Below, piece by piece: positions 34,566-43,339 of a stretch of DNA of 64,000 nucleotides. A program made the translations under genes and the position numbers. A model generated the notes under the pieces. That model was not told the origin of the DNA and searched no databases. It saw nothing but the letters and a program-made list of their open reading frames with translations. This DNA comes from Streptomyces griseoflavus (GTDB lineage: Bacteria; Actinomycetota; Actinomycetes; Streptomycetales; Streptomycetaceae), in contig NZ_BMUC01000008.1 in NCBI RefSeq assembly GCF_014649995.1, forward strand, positions 1 to 64,000, in the 5' to 3' direction. Positions within the stretch are counted from its first letter, which is position 1. Each line of letters opens with the position of its first letter.

Positions 34566-35815
34566 GCGCCCTGCGGCGCGCGGCGGGCGTCCTCGGGGCC
34601 CTCACGGTCGTCCTCGGCGGGCTCACCGGCTGCTCCGCGGACGATCCCAGAGCGGGCTGCACATGGATGGACGACCAGAGCGTCGCCGACGACGCCGACG
34701 CGACCGTCGTCCTCGTCGACGGCACCACGTCGACGCGGGGCGGGGCCACCGGGGCCGGGGACGTCGACTACGGGCCCCTGATCGGCGACCTGCTCGACAA
34801 GAAGGGCAGGAGCAACCAGGTCGTCTCCATCGGAACGTTCGGCGGCGCCGACGGGGAGGTCGAGTGGACCGTGCAGCGGCGGTCGACCGACTGGCGGCGC
34901 AGCAACGACAACACCTCCAACCAGGAGGACAACCGTCAGGACGCCAACCGGTGCCTCAGGGACGACGTCGCCGCCGCCCGGCAGGTGGTGCCCGCCGGCC
35001 GGGGCACCGACGTCCTCGCCGGACTCGCCGCGGGAGCCGAGATGTTCGACGGTGTCCGGGGCGAGCGACGGCTGCTGGTGCTCAGCGACGGACTGTCCAC
35101 CACCGGCTGCGCCGATCTGACGAACGCCCGGTTCGGCTCCGCGCAGGAGCTGAGATCCATCGTCTCGGTGTGCGGCACCCAGGGCGAGTTCGGTGAACTG
35201 CCCGACCTCGACGGGGTGCGGGTCACCTTCATGGGCCTGGGCCACTCCGCGGGGGGACAGCCCTCGGCCGACAGCGCCCGGCGGACCTGGCTCGGCAGGC
35301 TGTGGACGGCCCTGTGCGAACGCGCCGGCGCCGCCCGCGGGTCCTGCGCCGTCAGCAGGGCGCCCGTCGGCAGGACCGAGACGTCCGACGGGGGAGCCGC
35401 CCGCTCCCTCCCGGACGACGCGGCGGTGTCGTTCGGCGAGCAGGACGTGCGGACGTACACCCTGTCGGGCGCCGCCCTGTTCGCCACCGACTCGGCGCGA
35501 CTGCGGGACGCGGCCGGACCCGCCCTCGTCGACCTCGCGGTGACCGTACGCACCACGCCCTCCCTCGACCGCGTCGAGGTCCGCGGGTACGTCGACCCGC
35601 GCGGTTCGCGCGCGAACGACCGCGCCCTGTCCCGGGCCCGCGCGGACGCGGTGGCCGCCGAGCTCGTCGCCCACGGGGTGCCCGCGGACCGGGTGAAGGC
35701 GTACGGCGAGGGAGTGTCGCCGGGGTGCCCCGAGGACGTCACCGGGACGAGCGGGACCCGGGAGCAGCGACTGCAGTGCGACCGGCGCGTGGATGTGAAG
35801 ATCGTCGGAAAGTGA
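34562..35815 (+). CDS. lipoprotein with vWA-like and OmpA-like domains
   Basis: A 417-residue exported lipoprotein. Signal peptide with lipobox LGGLTGCS (Cys about 24). The central part (about 45-230) has features of a von Willebrand A fold: VVLVDGTTSTRGG at the first MIDAS-like site (DxTxS instead of DxSxS), GRGTDVLAGL, and LLVLSDGLSTTGC. The C-terminal part (about 300-417) has an OmpA-type peptidoglycan-binding pattern: YTLSGAALFATDSARL, a VRGYVDPRGS turn, NDRALSRARADAVAAEL and a final QRLQCDRRVDVKIV with the conserved Arg residues. It would link the membrane to the cell wall outside. OmpA domains also occur in Gram-positive bacteria but less often. Confidence 0.78.
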   Translation: MSALRRAAGVLGALTVVLGGLTGCSADDPRAGCTWMDDQSVADDADATVVLVDGTTSTRGGATGAGDVDYGPLIGDLLDKKGRSNQVVSIGTFGGADGEVEWTVQRRSTDWRRSNDNTSNQEDNRQDANRCLRDDVAAARQVVPAGRGTDVLAGLAAGAEMFDGVRGERRLLVLSDGLSTTGCADLTNARFGSAQELRSIVSVCGTQGEFGELPDLDGVRVTFMGLGHSAGGQPSADSARRTWLGRLWTALCERAGAARGSCAVSRAPVGRTETSDGGAARSLPDDAAVSFGEQDVRTYTLSGAALFATDSARLRDAAGPALVDLAVTVRTTPSLDRVEVRGYVDPRGSRANDRALSRARADAVAAELVAHGVPADRVKAYGEGVSPGCPEDVTGTSGTREQRLQCDRRVDVKIVGK

Positions 35816-35831
35816 GGTCGAAGAACCTGCC

Positions 35832-37181
35832 ATGAACACGACCGAGATGAACGGCTCGCCCCCGGCGGGCGGCCCGCGCGACGCACCCATACCCTGCCCG
35901 GCCCACCGTCGCGTCACGGACATCAGGATCGGGACCGGCCCGGCGGGACGACCCGCCGACCCCGTGGAGAGCCGGGAACACGTCACGCTGATGCGGGCCT
36001 TCACCCAGGCAAACACGGGCCTGAGCAGGACCCAGGACACCCTGGGGGAGCTCGGCACGGCCCTGCTGAGGACGTACCAGGCCGCACGGACGGGCATCGA
36101 CGCCGTGGAGCGGTTCACCGCCGGACGGACGGCCGGCGAGGCGCGGCGGCAGGCCGGCACCGTGCGGGCCCGGCACACCGACGACGGACCGGAGGGACTG
36201 CGCCGCGGCCGTCAGCCGTGGACGTGGCTGCAGTGGCTCGTGCTCGTCGTCAACTCCGCCTTCGACCTGCCGTTCATCGGCGAGGCCACGGCGAAGGTGC
36301 TGAGCATCGGCGGGGACGGCCTGATGGACAGGATCGCCTACGCCCTGGCCTACCTCGTCACCTTCGGCGTGGCCGTCCTTCAGTTCGCCCTGGGGCACCT
36401 GCTCGGCAGGTCGCTCTTCCGGTGGCGGGTGCGAGCCGGCCGCCGCCCGGAACGCGTACGGCGCGCACCGTGGGCGGCCTGGCGGCACCTGTGGCGACTG
36501 GACGGACCCCGCACCGAGACCCGCCGGCCCGACGACCTGCCCTGGCCCGTGCTGTTCTGGCCGGTCCTCGCCAATCTCCTGCTGATCACCCTGCTCGCCC
36601 TCACCGCCTACGCCCGGGTGCAGAAGAGCAACACCTCGGAATTCGGCCCCGGTGGCGGCCTCGTCGCGGTGTTCCTCGTCGTCTCGCTCGCCCTCGCCAC
36701 CATGGCGACCACCGCCCTCGCCCACAATCCGTACGCCGACAGCGACAGGGCGGCCCGGTCCGCGGTGACCACCGCCCAGCAGGCGGTGGCCGAACTGGTG
36801 CCCGCCGCGCGCGAGCTGATCACGGCGCACAGCGGGAACTGGCACCGGCTGCGCGCCGCCCTGGAACAGGCCCGGGCCGACGCCCGGCAGACCGTCGACG
36901 ACGCCTGCGCGCTGATCGTCGAGCAGCGCGCCGAGACCGCCCTGGCCGGGTGCGTGGAACTACCCCTGCGCGACTACGCGTGGCCCACCCCCGAAGGGGA
37001 GAGCGGGACCGCCACCCCCAGGCTGCGCCTGGACATCCTCGAACAGGGGCAGGCCCTCCTGGCCCGGTACGCCCCCGGCCCGCTCGAGAACCTGCTGGAG
37101 ACCCACGTCAAGGAACTCAACGGCCAGTTCGAGCTGTCGGAACCCCCCTCCGACACGGCGCAACGGCCCTCCGCGTCATGA
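35832..37181 (+). CDS. membrane protein with about four transmembrane helices
   Basis: A 449-residue protein with hydrophobic helices at about 132-152, 167-192, 239-260 and 274-297. The N-terminal region (about 50-110) is helical and hydrophilic, and the C-terminal 150 residues are helical with Ala, Glu and Arg and probably cytosolic (QQAVAELVPAARELITAHSGNWHRLRAALEQARADARQ). No family is recognised. It starts 16 bases after the OmpA-like gene and overlaps the next start by ATGA, so it belongs to the operon. A membrane effector or anchor role is inferred. Confidence 0.7.
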   Translation: MNTTEMNGSPPAGGPRDAPIPCPAHRRVTDIRIGTGPAGRPADPVESREHVTLMRAFTQANTGLSRTQDTLGELGTALLRTYQAARTGIDAVERFTAGRTAGEARRQAGTVRARHTDDGPEGLRRGRQPWTWLQWLVLVVNSAFDLPFIGEATAKVLSIGGDGLMDRIAYALAYLVTFGVAVLQFALGHLLGRSLFRWRVRAGRRPERVRRAPWAAWRHLWRLDGPRTETRRPDDLPWPVLFWPVLANLLLITLLALTAYARVQKSNTSEFGPGGGLVAVFLVVSLALATMATTALAHNPYADSDRAARSAVTTAQQAVAELVPAARELITAHSGNWHRLRAALEQARADARQTVDDACALIVEQRAETALAGCVELPLRDYAWPTPEGESGTATPRLRLDILEQGQALLARYAPGPLENLLETHVKELNGQFELSEPPSDTAQRPSAS

Positions 37182-37594
37182 CCCATCGGCGCAGGGTCGG
37201 GGAACAGGAACTCAAGCACCTGGAGCTGCTGCAGAGCGTGATCAGCCGGCTCGGCAGCAACTCCTTCGTGGTCAAGGGCTGGTGCATCACGCTCAGCGGT
37301 CTGCTCATCGCCGTCGCGGACCGCGTCCCCGCCTGGAAGCCGGTCACCGTGTCCGTCGCCGTGGCCGTCGGCTTCTGGCTGCTCGACGGCTACTACCTCC
37401 GCCAGGAGCGGCTGTTCCGTTCCCTCTACGAGCGGGTCGCCAGGGGCGAGGACCCTCCCCCGACGCTCACGATGGACGCCGAACGGTACGGCGGCCCGGT
37501 CCCGTGGCCCAGCGCGCTGCTGTCCCGGCCGCTGCTCTTCTGCTACGGCGTGCTCGTCGTCGCCGACAGCCTACTGATCCTCGCCCTGAGCTGA
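37178..37594 (+). CDS. small integral membrane protein, possible defence-associated family
   Basis: A 138-residue protein with two or three membrane helices (about 33-52, 58-75 and 118-138). The N-terminal stretch ELKHLELLQSVISRLGSN, then NSFVVKGWCITLSGLL, and the FWLLDGYYLRQERLFRSLYE segment after the second helix recall a small membrane family often found beside TIR and other defence genes: the HLE-x-(L/I)-Q-x-x-I-x-R-x-x-x-NSF-x-x-KGW pattern. That link is from memory and not verified by search. The start overlaps the preceding stop. Its 3' end overlaps the convergent HIT gene by 24 bases. Confidence 0.65.
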   Translation: MTHRRRVGEQELKHLELLQSVISRLGSNSFVVKGWCITLSGLLIAVADRVPAWKPVTVSVAVAVGFWLLDGYYLRQERLFRSLYERVARGEDPPPTLTMDAERYGGPVPWPSALLSRPLLFCYGVLVVADSLLILALS

Positions 37595-38023
37595 CCCCAC
37601 CCGCTCCCGGCCCCGGCAGGCCGGACCCTCCGGCGCCGTCCACGGCAGGAGGATGCCGTCCCCGGGCCGGCGCGGCACCACATGGACGTGCAGATGCGGC
37701 ACCGTCTGCGTGGCCGCGGCCCCCCGCGACGTGATGATGTTGCAGTCCCCCACCTCCGCGGCGAGTTCCGCGGCATACCGCATCGTCGTCGCGGACACGG
37801 CCGGATCCGCCGCCACGTCGGGCACGTGCAGCACCGGCAGCACCAGCACATGCCCCCGGGTCACGCCACCGCCCCGGGGCGTGATCGCCAGCGCGTCCGT
37901 CCAGCGCCGCACCACCCGCGCGGGAGCGGCACCCCGCACGATCAGACAGAAGGGGCACTCGGCTCCCGGATCCCCGACGACGGACCCGTCCTGCCGGTGC
38001 CCGCCCCCCGCGCGGTCGGACAT
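37571..38023 (-). CDS. HIT-family hydrolase/transferase
   Basis: A 150-residue HIT protein. CPFCLIVRG (a Cys pair, zinc-type) is followed by the strand DALAITPRGGGVTRGHVLVLPVLHV and the active-site triad HLHVHVVPRR (H-x-H-x-H) near 115-124. HIT proteins cleave dinucleotide or AMP-lysine linkages; the substrate here is unknown. ATG 38023 has GGAGAG five bases upstream. A GTG at 38035 is the longer alternative. It overlaps the end of the TIR operon from the opposite strand by 24 bases. Confidence 0.85.
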   Translation of the reverse strand: MSDRAGGGHRQDGSVVGDPGAECPFCLIVRGAAPARVVRRWTDALAITPRGGGVTRGHVLVLPVLHVPDVAADPAVSATTMRYAAELAAEVGDCNIITSRGAAATQTVPHLHVHVVPRRPGDGILLPWTAPEGPACRGRERVGSAQGEDQ

Positions 38024-38058
38024 GTCACTCTCCACAGCCAGTTGCCTCCGGTGCGCGC

Positions 38059-38094
38059 CGCGGCCCGCGCTCCCCGGAGGGAGGGCGGGCCGCG
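38059..38094 (-). terminator. terminator after argS
   Basis: A hairpin, CGCGGCCCGC-G-CTCCC with GGGAG-G-GCGGGCCGCG (one G/G mismatch), starts about 17 bases downstream of the argS stop and precedes the HIT gene on the same strand. Confidence 0.7.
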
Positions 38095-38110
38095 CGGGAG
38101 TCTCGGACGG

Positions 38111-39859
38111 TCAGAGCCGCTCGGGCGTCCGGATGCCCAGCAGCGCCATGCCCCGGTGCAGCGTGCGGGCCGTGAGGTCGCACAGGAAGAGGCGGTTCTC
38201 CACCTGCTGCGGCAAATCGGCCTTCAGCACCGGGCACTTGTCGTAGAACGACGTGTACAGCGACGCCAGCTGGTACAGGTACGCGGCCAGCTTGTGCGGC
38301 GCGTACTCCGCGGCCGCCTCGAAGACCGTGTCGCCGAACGCGTCCAGGTGCAGGCCCAGCGCGCGCTCCGCCTCGTGCAGCTCCAGCTCCGGGTGGGCCG
38401 CGGGACGGACCTCGCCGGCCTTGCGCAGGATGGACTGGATACGGGCGTAGGCGTACTGGAGGTAGACGGACGTGTCGCCGTTGAGCGAGACCATCTGGTC
38501 CAGGTCGAACTTGTAGTCGCGGCTCGGCGACGTCGACAGGTCCGCGTACTTCACCGCCCCGATGCCGACCTGCGCGGCCCGCTCCCGGATCTCGTCCTCG
38601 GTGAGGTCGCGCGCCTTCTCCCGCACGACCTCCGCGGCCCGCTGCACCGCCTCGTCCAGCAGGTCCTCCAGCCGTACGGTCGCGCCCTCACGCGTCTTGA
38701 ACGGCTTGCCGTCCGCGCCGAGCACCGTGCCGTAACCCATGTTGTGCGCGGTGACGTCGTCGTTCAGCCAGCCGGCCCGGCGGGCCGTCTCGAAGACCAT
38801 CCGGAAGTGCAGCGACTGACGCACGTCGACGACGTACAGCAGCGTGGTGGCGTGCAGGTCGACGACACGGTTGCGGATCGCCGTCAGGTCGGAGGCCGCG
38901 TAGCCGAAGCCGCCGTCGGCCTTCTGCACGATCAGCGGGACCGGCTGGTCGTCCTTGCCGCGGATGTCGTCGAAGAACACCACCAGCGCGCCCTCGGAGC
39001 GCACCGCGACACCCATCTCCTCCAGGAGCCGGGCGGTCTCGGGCATGCCCTCGTTGTACGCGGACTCCCCGACGATCTCCTCGTCGCGGATCTCCATGTC
39101 GAGCTTCTCGAAGACGGAGTAGAAGTAGACCTTCGACTCGTCCACGAACTGCTGCCACAGTTCGAGCGTCTCCTTGTCACCGGACTGGAGGGCCACGACC
39201 CGCTTGCGGGCCCGCTCCTTGAACTCCTCGTCCGCGTCGAAGAGCGCACGGGAGGCCTTGTAGACGCGGTTCAGGTTGCTCATGGCCTGCTCGCCGTCGA
39301 CGTCGGCCGCGGGGGCCAGCTCGCCCGGGTGCTCGAACAGGTACTGGATGAGCATGCCGAACTGGGTGCCCCAGTCGCCGATGTGGTGCCGGCCGATCGT
39401 CTTCTCGCCGGTGAAGTCGAGCATGGCGCGCAGCGCGTCGCCGATGACCGCCGACCGCAGATGGCCGACGTGCATCTCCTTCGCCACGTTCGGCTGGGCG
39501 TAGTCGACGACCGTGACGCCCGCGTCCGCCTTCAGCGGCACGCCGAGGCGCTCACCGTCCGCGAGCCGCGCGGCGAGGTTCGTGGTGATCGCCCGGTCGG
39601 CGAGGGTGATGTTGAGGAAGCCGGGGCCGGAGACCTCGACGTCCTCGATCAGGTCACCGGTGGTGATGCGCGCCACGACCTCGGCGGCCAGCTCCCGCGG
39701 GTTCGCCTTCGCCTTCTTGGCCAGCGCGAGGATGCCGTTGGCCTGGAAGTCCGCCCGGTCGCTTCGTCGCAGCAGCGGGTCCGCCTCCGGCCGGGTGGCC
39801 GAGAGGGCGGAAGTGAGCTGCTGGTTGACGAGATCGGTGAGCGATGTGACCGAGGCCAT
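38111..39859 (-). CDS. argS: arginyl-tRNA synthetase
   Basis: A 582-residue class I synthetase charging tRNA-Arg. N-terminal Add-1 domain (about 1-110), then the HIGH-type motif in [21 protein letters not shown] (H-V-G-H), the core with the [26 protein letters not shown] segment, and a C-terminal DALR anticodon-binding part with [23 protein letters not shown]. Length is usual. It begins with ATG 39859, and the hairpin at 38059-38094 follows. The gene is divergent to lysS, as in model streptomycetes. Confidence 0.97.
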   Translation of the reverse strand: MASVTSLTDLVNQQLTSALSATRPEADPLLRRSDRADFQANGILALAKKAKANPRELAAEVVARITTGDLIEDVEVSGPGFLNITLADRAITTNLAARLADGERLGVPLKADAGVTVVDYAQPNVAKEMHVGHLRSAVIGDALRAMLDFTGEKTIGRHHIGDWGTQFGMLIQYLFEHPGELAPAADVDGEQAMSNLNRVYKASRALFDADEEFKERARKRVVALQSGDKETLELWQQFVDESKVYFYSVFEKLDMEIRDEEIVGESAYNEGMPETARLLEEMGVAVRSEGALVVFFDDIRGKDDQPVPLIVQKADGGFGYAASDLTAIRNRVVDLHATTLLYVVDVRQSLHFRMVFETARRAGWLNDDVTAHNMGYGTVLGADGKPFKTREGATVRLEDLLDEAVQRAAEVVREKARDLTEDEIRERAAQVGIGAVKYADLSTSPSRDYKFDLDQMVSLNGDTSVYLQYAYARIQSILRKAGEVRPAAHPELELHEAERALGLHLDAFGDTVFEAAAEYAPHKLAAYLYQLASLYTSFYDKCPVLKADLPQQVENRLFLCDLTARTLHRGMALLGIRTPERL

Positions 39860-40079
39860 AGGGGTGGGTGCCGTTCTCCTCGTGGGTGCAGATAGACACG
39901 GTCAGTATCCCATGAGGGGTAAAGCGGTTTTCCCGGCCGCGGAGCGGCGGGCACCCGTCGCGCCCCCCGCGCGAGGCGGTGAAAAGGCGTTTTCGCGGAA
40001 GCGGGCCGTACTGGGAGAATGGAACGGTCAGCCGTGCGACCGTACCGGCTGCTCCAGCAGAAAGAAGGACGTGCCGATC
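39860..40079. promoter_or_regulatory. divergent promoter region argS / lysS
   Basis: A 220-bp gap between two tRNA synthetase genes. It holds an AT-richer patch (ACGGTCAGTATCCCATGAGG around 39900) that may contain the argS -10. No T-box-like structure or other riboswitch was recognised. AAAGAAGGA at 40061-40069 is the lysS ribosome site. Confidence 0.4.
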
Positions 40080-41813
40080 GTGGCTCAGAGCACCGAGACC
40101 ACCGACTGGGTCTCCCGTTTCGCGGATGAGGTCATCGAGGAGTCGGAGCGTCGGGCCCCGGGCAAACCCATCGTCGTCGCGTCCGGCCTCTCCCCCTCCG
40201 GCCCGATCCACCTGGGCAACCTCCGCGAGGTCATGACCCCCCACCTCGTCGCCGACGAGGCCCGCCGCCGCGGCCACCAGGTCCGGCACCTGATCTCCTG
40301 GGACGACTACGACCGGTACCGCAAGGTCCCGGCCGGTGTCCCCGGGGTCGACGTGTCGTGGTCCGAGCACATCGGCAAGCCGCTGACCTCCGTCCCCGCA
40401 CCCAAGGGCTCCGCCCACCCGAACTGGGCCGAGCACTTCAAGGCCGCCATGGTCGAGTCGCTGGCCGCGATGGGCGTGGAGTTCGACGGCATCAGCCAGA
40501 CGGAGCAGTACACCTCCGGCGCCTACCGCGAGCAGATCCTGCACGCCATGAAGCACCGCGGTGACATCGACGCGATCCTCGACCAGTACCGCACCAAGAA
40601 GGCCCCGGCGAAGAAGCAGCAGCAGAAGCCGGTCGACGAGGCCGAGCTGGAGGCCGCCGAGGGCTCCGGCGCCGCCGCCGAGGACGACGGCAGCTCCGGT
40701 TCCGGCGGGTACTTCCCGTACAAGCCGTACTGCGGCAACTGCGAGAAGGACCTCACCACCGTCACCTCCTACGACGACGACTCCACCGAGCTGACCTACG
40801 CCTGCACGGCGTGCGGCTTCTCGGAGACCGTCCGGCTGAACGAGTTCAACCGCGGCAAGCTGGTCTGGAAGGTCGACTGGCCCATGCGCTGGGCGTACGA
40901 GGGCGTGGTCTTCGAGCCCAGCGGCGTCGACCACTCGTCCCCCGGCTCGTCGTTCCAGGTGGGCGGGCAGATCGTCGGCATCTTCGGCGGCGAGCAGCCC
41001 ATCGGGCCGATGTACGCGTTCGTCGGCATCAGCGGCATGGCGAAGATGTCCTCGTCGAAGGGCGGGGTGCCCACCCCCGACGACGCGCTGAAGATCATGG
41101 AGCCGCAGCTGCTGCGCTGGCTGTACGCCCGCCGCCGGCCCAACCAGTCCTTCAAGATCGCCTTCGACCAGGAGATCCAGCGGCTCTACGACGAGTGGGA
41201 CCGCCTCGACGCCAAGGTCGCCGACGGCAGCGCCCTGCCCGCCGACGTCGCCGCCCACTCCCGCGCGGTGCGCACCGCGAGCGGTGAGCTGCCGACGACG
41301 ACCCGGCCGCTGCCGTACCGCACCCTCGCCTCGGTCGCCGACATCACCGGCGGCCACGAGGACCAGGCGCTGCGCATCCTCAGCGACCTCGACCCGTCGA
41401 ACCCGCTCGGCTCCCTGGACGAGGCCCGCCCCCGGTACGACAAGGCCGAGGCGTGGGTCAACACCCACGTCCCCGCCGACCAGCGCACCATCGTCCGCGC
41501 CGAGCCCGACACCGACCTGCTGAAGTCGCTCGACGAGCAGGGACAGCGGTCGCTGCGGCTGCTGCTCGACGGACTCGCCGACAACTGGTCCCTGGACGGG
41601 CTCACCCACCTCGTCTACGGCGTGCCCAAGGTCCAGGCGGGCTTCTCCGCCGACGCCACGCCCAAGGAACTGCCGCCCGAGATCAAGACCGCCCAGCGGT
41701 CCTTCTTCGCGCTGCTCTACCACCTGCTGGTGGGGCGCGACACGGGCCCCCGGCTGCCCACGCTGCTGCTCGCGGTGGGGCAGGAGCGGGTGCGGTCCCT
41801 GCTCGGGGAGTAG
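40080..41813 (+). CDS. lysS: class I lysyl-tRNA synthetase
   Basis: A 577-residue class I lysyl-tRNA synthetase. HIGH motif in SGPIHLGN (H-L-G-N), KMSKS-like motif in AKMSSSKG, and a zinc-ribbon-like Cys set CGNC...CTAC in the insertion domain (about 215-260). A class I LysRS is common in archaea and some actinobacteria; in streptomycetes a class II LysRS also exists elsewhere. Start chosen at GTG 40080 because AAGGA at 40065-40069 is then 10 bases upstream; GTG 40071 would leave only one base. Ends at a strong bidirectional hairpin. Confidence 0.95.
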   Translation: MAQSTETTDWVSRFADEVIEESERRAPGKPIVVASGLSPSGPIHLGNLREVMTPHLVADEARRRGHQVRHLISWDDYDRYRKVPAGVPGVDVSWSEHIGKPLTSVPAPKGSAHPNWAEHFKAAMVESLAAMGVEFDGISQTEQYTSGAYREQILHAMKHRGDIDAILDQYRTKKAPAKKQQQKPVDEAELEAAEGSGAAAEDDGSSGSGGYFPYKPYCGNCEKDLTTVTSYDDDSTELTYACTACGFSETVRLNEFNRGKLVWKVDWPMRWAYEGVVFEPSGVDHSSPGSSFQVGGQIVGIFGGEQPIGPMYAFVGISGMAKMSSSKGGVPTPDDALKIMEPQLLRWLYARRRPNQSFKIAFDQEIQRLYDEWDRLDAKVADGSALPADVAAHSRAVRTASGELPTTTRPLPYRTLASVADITGGHEDQALRILSDLDPSNPLGSLDEARPRYDKAEAWVNTHVPADQRTIVRAEPDTDLLKSLDEQGQRSLRLLLDGLADNWSLDGLTHLVYGVPKVQAGFSADATPKELPPEIKTAQRSFFALLYHLLVGRDTGPRLPTLLLAVGQERVRSLLGE

Positions 41814-41830
41814 CCGACAGCGGTGAACGC

Positions 41831-41869
41831 GGAGGGGCGCCCGGTGCCATCGGCACCGGGCGCCCCTCC
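41831..41869. terminator. bidirectional terminator between lysS and the DUF2637 gene
   Basis: A perfect stem, GGAGGGGCGCCCGGTGCC and complement with a short AT-containing loop, lies between convergent genes, 18 bases after the lysS stop. Confidence 0.88.
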
Positions 41870-41892
41870 GTCCGTCGCGGGCCGTCGCCGCG

Positions 41893-43251
41893 CTACGCGA
41901 TGTGGTCCTCCTCCATCTCCGCCATGTGGCGCGCCTGGAAGCGTTCGGCGAGGGCCTTCAAAGCGCTGGGGCTCAGCGTCGTCCCGTAGGTCGCCTCGAT
42001 GTTGTCGCCGAGGACGCGGGGGGTCGGGTAGCTGCCGTCTATCGACTGACGGAACACCTGGTAGTACGCCTCCTCGTCCGGGTCGGCGACGGGGGTGCCG
42101 CCGCCCTCGCCCAGCTCACGGGTGCGGCCGCCGGGCACCACGGGGATGGGGAAGCTGCCGGTCTCCTCCGGAGAGGGCTCCTGGAGCGGCGGTTCCTCCT
42201 GGTACTGGTCCTGGTACTGCTCGGCCTGCTGCTGCTCGGCGTACCAGCGGGCGTACTCCTCGTCCGGGTCGTACGTGGGGTCGTAGCCGCCGTGGTACTC
42301 CACCGTGCGGGGGTCGCGGGCGTGCAGCCACTGGTTCTGGTCCCCGTCGGTGCCCTCCGGCACCCCGGGGGCGCGGTCGCCCCGATCCTCCGGGCGCCGC
42401 TCGCCGGGAGGCGTCTTCTCCAGCGCCGGCACGGCCCGGGGAGCGCCACCGTCGCCCGCCCGCACCCCGCCCGGTGCTTCCACGGCATGACCGGCGGTCA
42501 CCTCGGGGCGCGGAGACGCGGATATCTCCCGGGTCTCCGGGGCCGGGGGGAGCAGCGCCGGCTCGATGCCCGCCGCCGCGAGGCCCGCCGGAGCCGTCTC
42601 GGCCAGCGGGACGCCGTACTTGGCGAGCCGCAGCGGCATCAGGGACTCGACCGGGGCCTTGCGGCGCCAGGAGCGCCCGAAGCGGGAGCGCAGGCGGGCC
42701 TGGTAGACCAGCCGCTCCTGCTCCAGCTTGATCACCTGCTCGTAGGAACGCAGCTCCCACAGCTTCATCCGCCGCCACAGCAGGAACGTCGGCACCGGCG
42801 ACAGCATCCAGCGGGTCAGCCGGACGCCCTCCATGTGCTTGTCGGCGGTGATGTCGGCGATCCGCCCGATGGCGTGCCGCGCCGCCTCCACCGAGACGAC
42901 GAACAGGATGGGGATCACCCCGTGCATGCCCACGCCGAGCGGGTCCGGCCACGCCGCCGCGCCGTTGAACGCGATCGTCGCCGCCGTCAGCAGCCACGCC
43001 GTCTGCCGCAGCAGCGGGAACGGGATGCGGATCCAGGTCAGCAGCAGGTCCAGCGCCAGCAGGACGCAGATGCCGGCGTCGATGCCGATCGGGAAGACGT
43101 AACTGAAGTTCCCGAAGCCCTTCTGCAGGGCGAGTTCACGGACCGCCGCGTACGAACCGGCGAAACCGATCCCGGCGATGATCACGGCACCGAAGACCAC
43201 CACGCCGATGAGAATCCGGTGCGTCCGTGTCAGCTGAATGGGCGCGGCCAC
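41893..43251 (-). CDS. DUF2637 membrane protein
   Basis: A 452-residue protein. Four helices lie in the first roughly 120 residues (TRTHRILIGVVVFGAVIIAGIGFAGSYAAV; VFPIGIDAGICVLLALDLLLTWI; LLTAATIAFNGAAAW; GVIPILFVVSVEAARHAI), followed by a long cytosolic part with a disordered Glu/Pro/Gln region and a final ordered helical segment (YYQVFRQSIDGSYPTPRVLGDNIEATYGTTLSPSALKALAERF), which resembles a winged-helix or DNA-binding-like tail. DUF2637 proteins occur in actinobacteria, sometimes in integrative elements (Spd type), but are also chromosomal. The GTG start at 43251 has GGGAGGGGA upstream. A 14-bp palindrome lies in its promoter. Confidence 0.8.
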   Translation of the reverse strand: MAAPIQLTRTHRILIGVVVFGAVIIAGIGFAGSYAAVRELALQKGFGNFSYVFPIGIDAGICVLLALDLLLTWIRIPFPLLRQTAWLLTAATIAFNGAAAWPDPLGVGMHGVIPILFVVSVEAARHAIGRIADITADKHMEGVRLTRWMLSPVPTFLLWRRMKLWELRSYEQVIKLEQERLVYQARLRSRFGRSWRRKAPVESLMPLRLAKYGVPLAETAPAGLAAAGIEPALLPPAPETREISASPRPEVTAGHAVEAPGGVRAGDGGAPRAVPALEKTPPGERRPEDRGDRAPGVPEGTDGDQNQWLHARDPRTVEYHGGYDPTYDPDEEYARWYAEQQQAEQYQDQYQEEPPLQEPSPEETGSFPIPVVPGGRTRELGEGGGTPVADPDEEAYYQVFRQSIDGSYPTPRVLGDNIEATYGTTLSPSALKALAERFQARHMAEMEEDHIA

Positions 43252-43275
43252 CCGTACTCCCCTCCCAGTGCGTGT

Positions 43276-43289
43276 TGTTGCGCGCAACA
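43276..43289. promoter_or_regulatory. 14-bp perfect palindrome upstream of the DUF2637 gene
   Basis: TGTTGCGCGCAACA is a perfect palindrome 25 bases before the GTG start at 43251, in the likely promoter. Its size and symmetry fit a dimeric regulator's operator, but no matching regulator is named here. Confidence 0.45.
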
Positions 43290-43339
43290 GAGTGGCACAT
43301 GTGTGCGGGAGACGGGTGGCCGGTTCCGCTTCGGAGGGC

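Noticed and set aside
30586-37594. TIR operon as a known CBASS or Thoeris system
   Set aside because: No nucleotide cyclase, no Sir2/SLOG ThsA-type protein and no ubiquitin-like or HORMA partner is present.
41893-43251. DUF2637 gene as part of an integrative plasmid (Spd protein)
   Set aside because: No integrase, replication, transfer or attachment-site gene is nearby, and it sits beside lysS in a core context.
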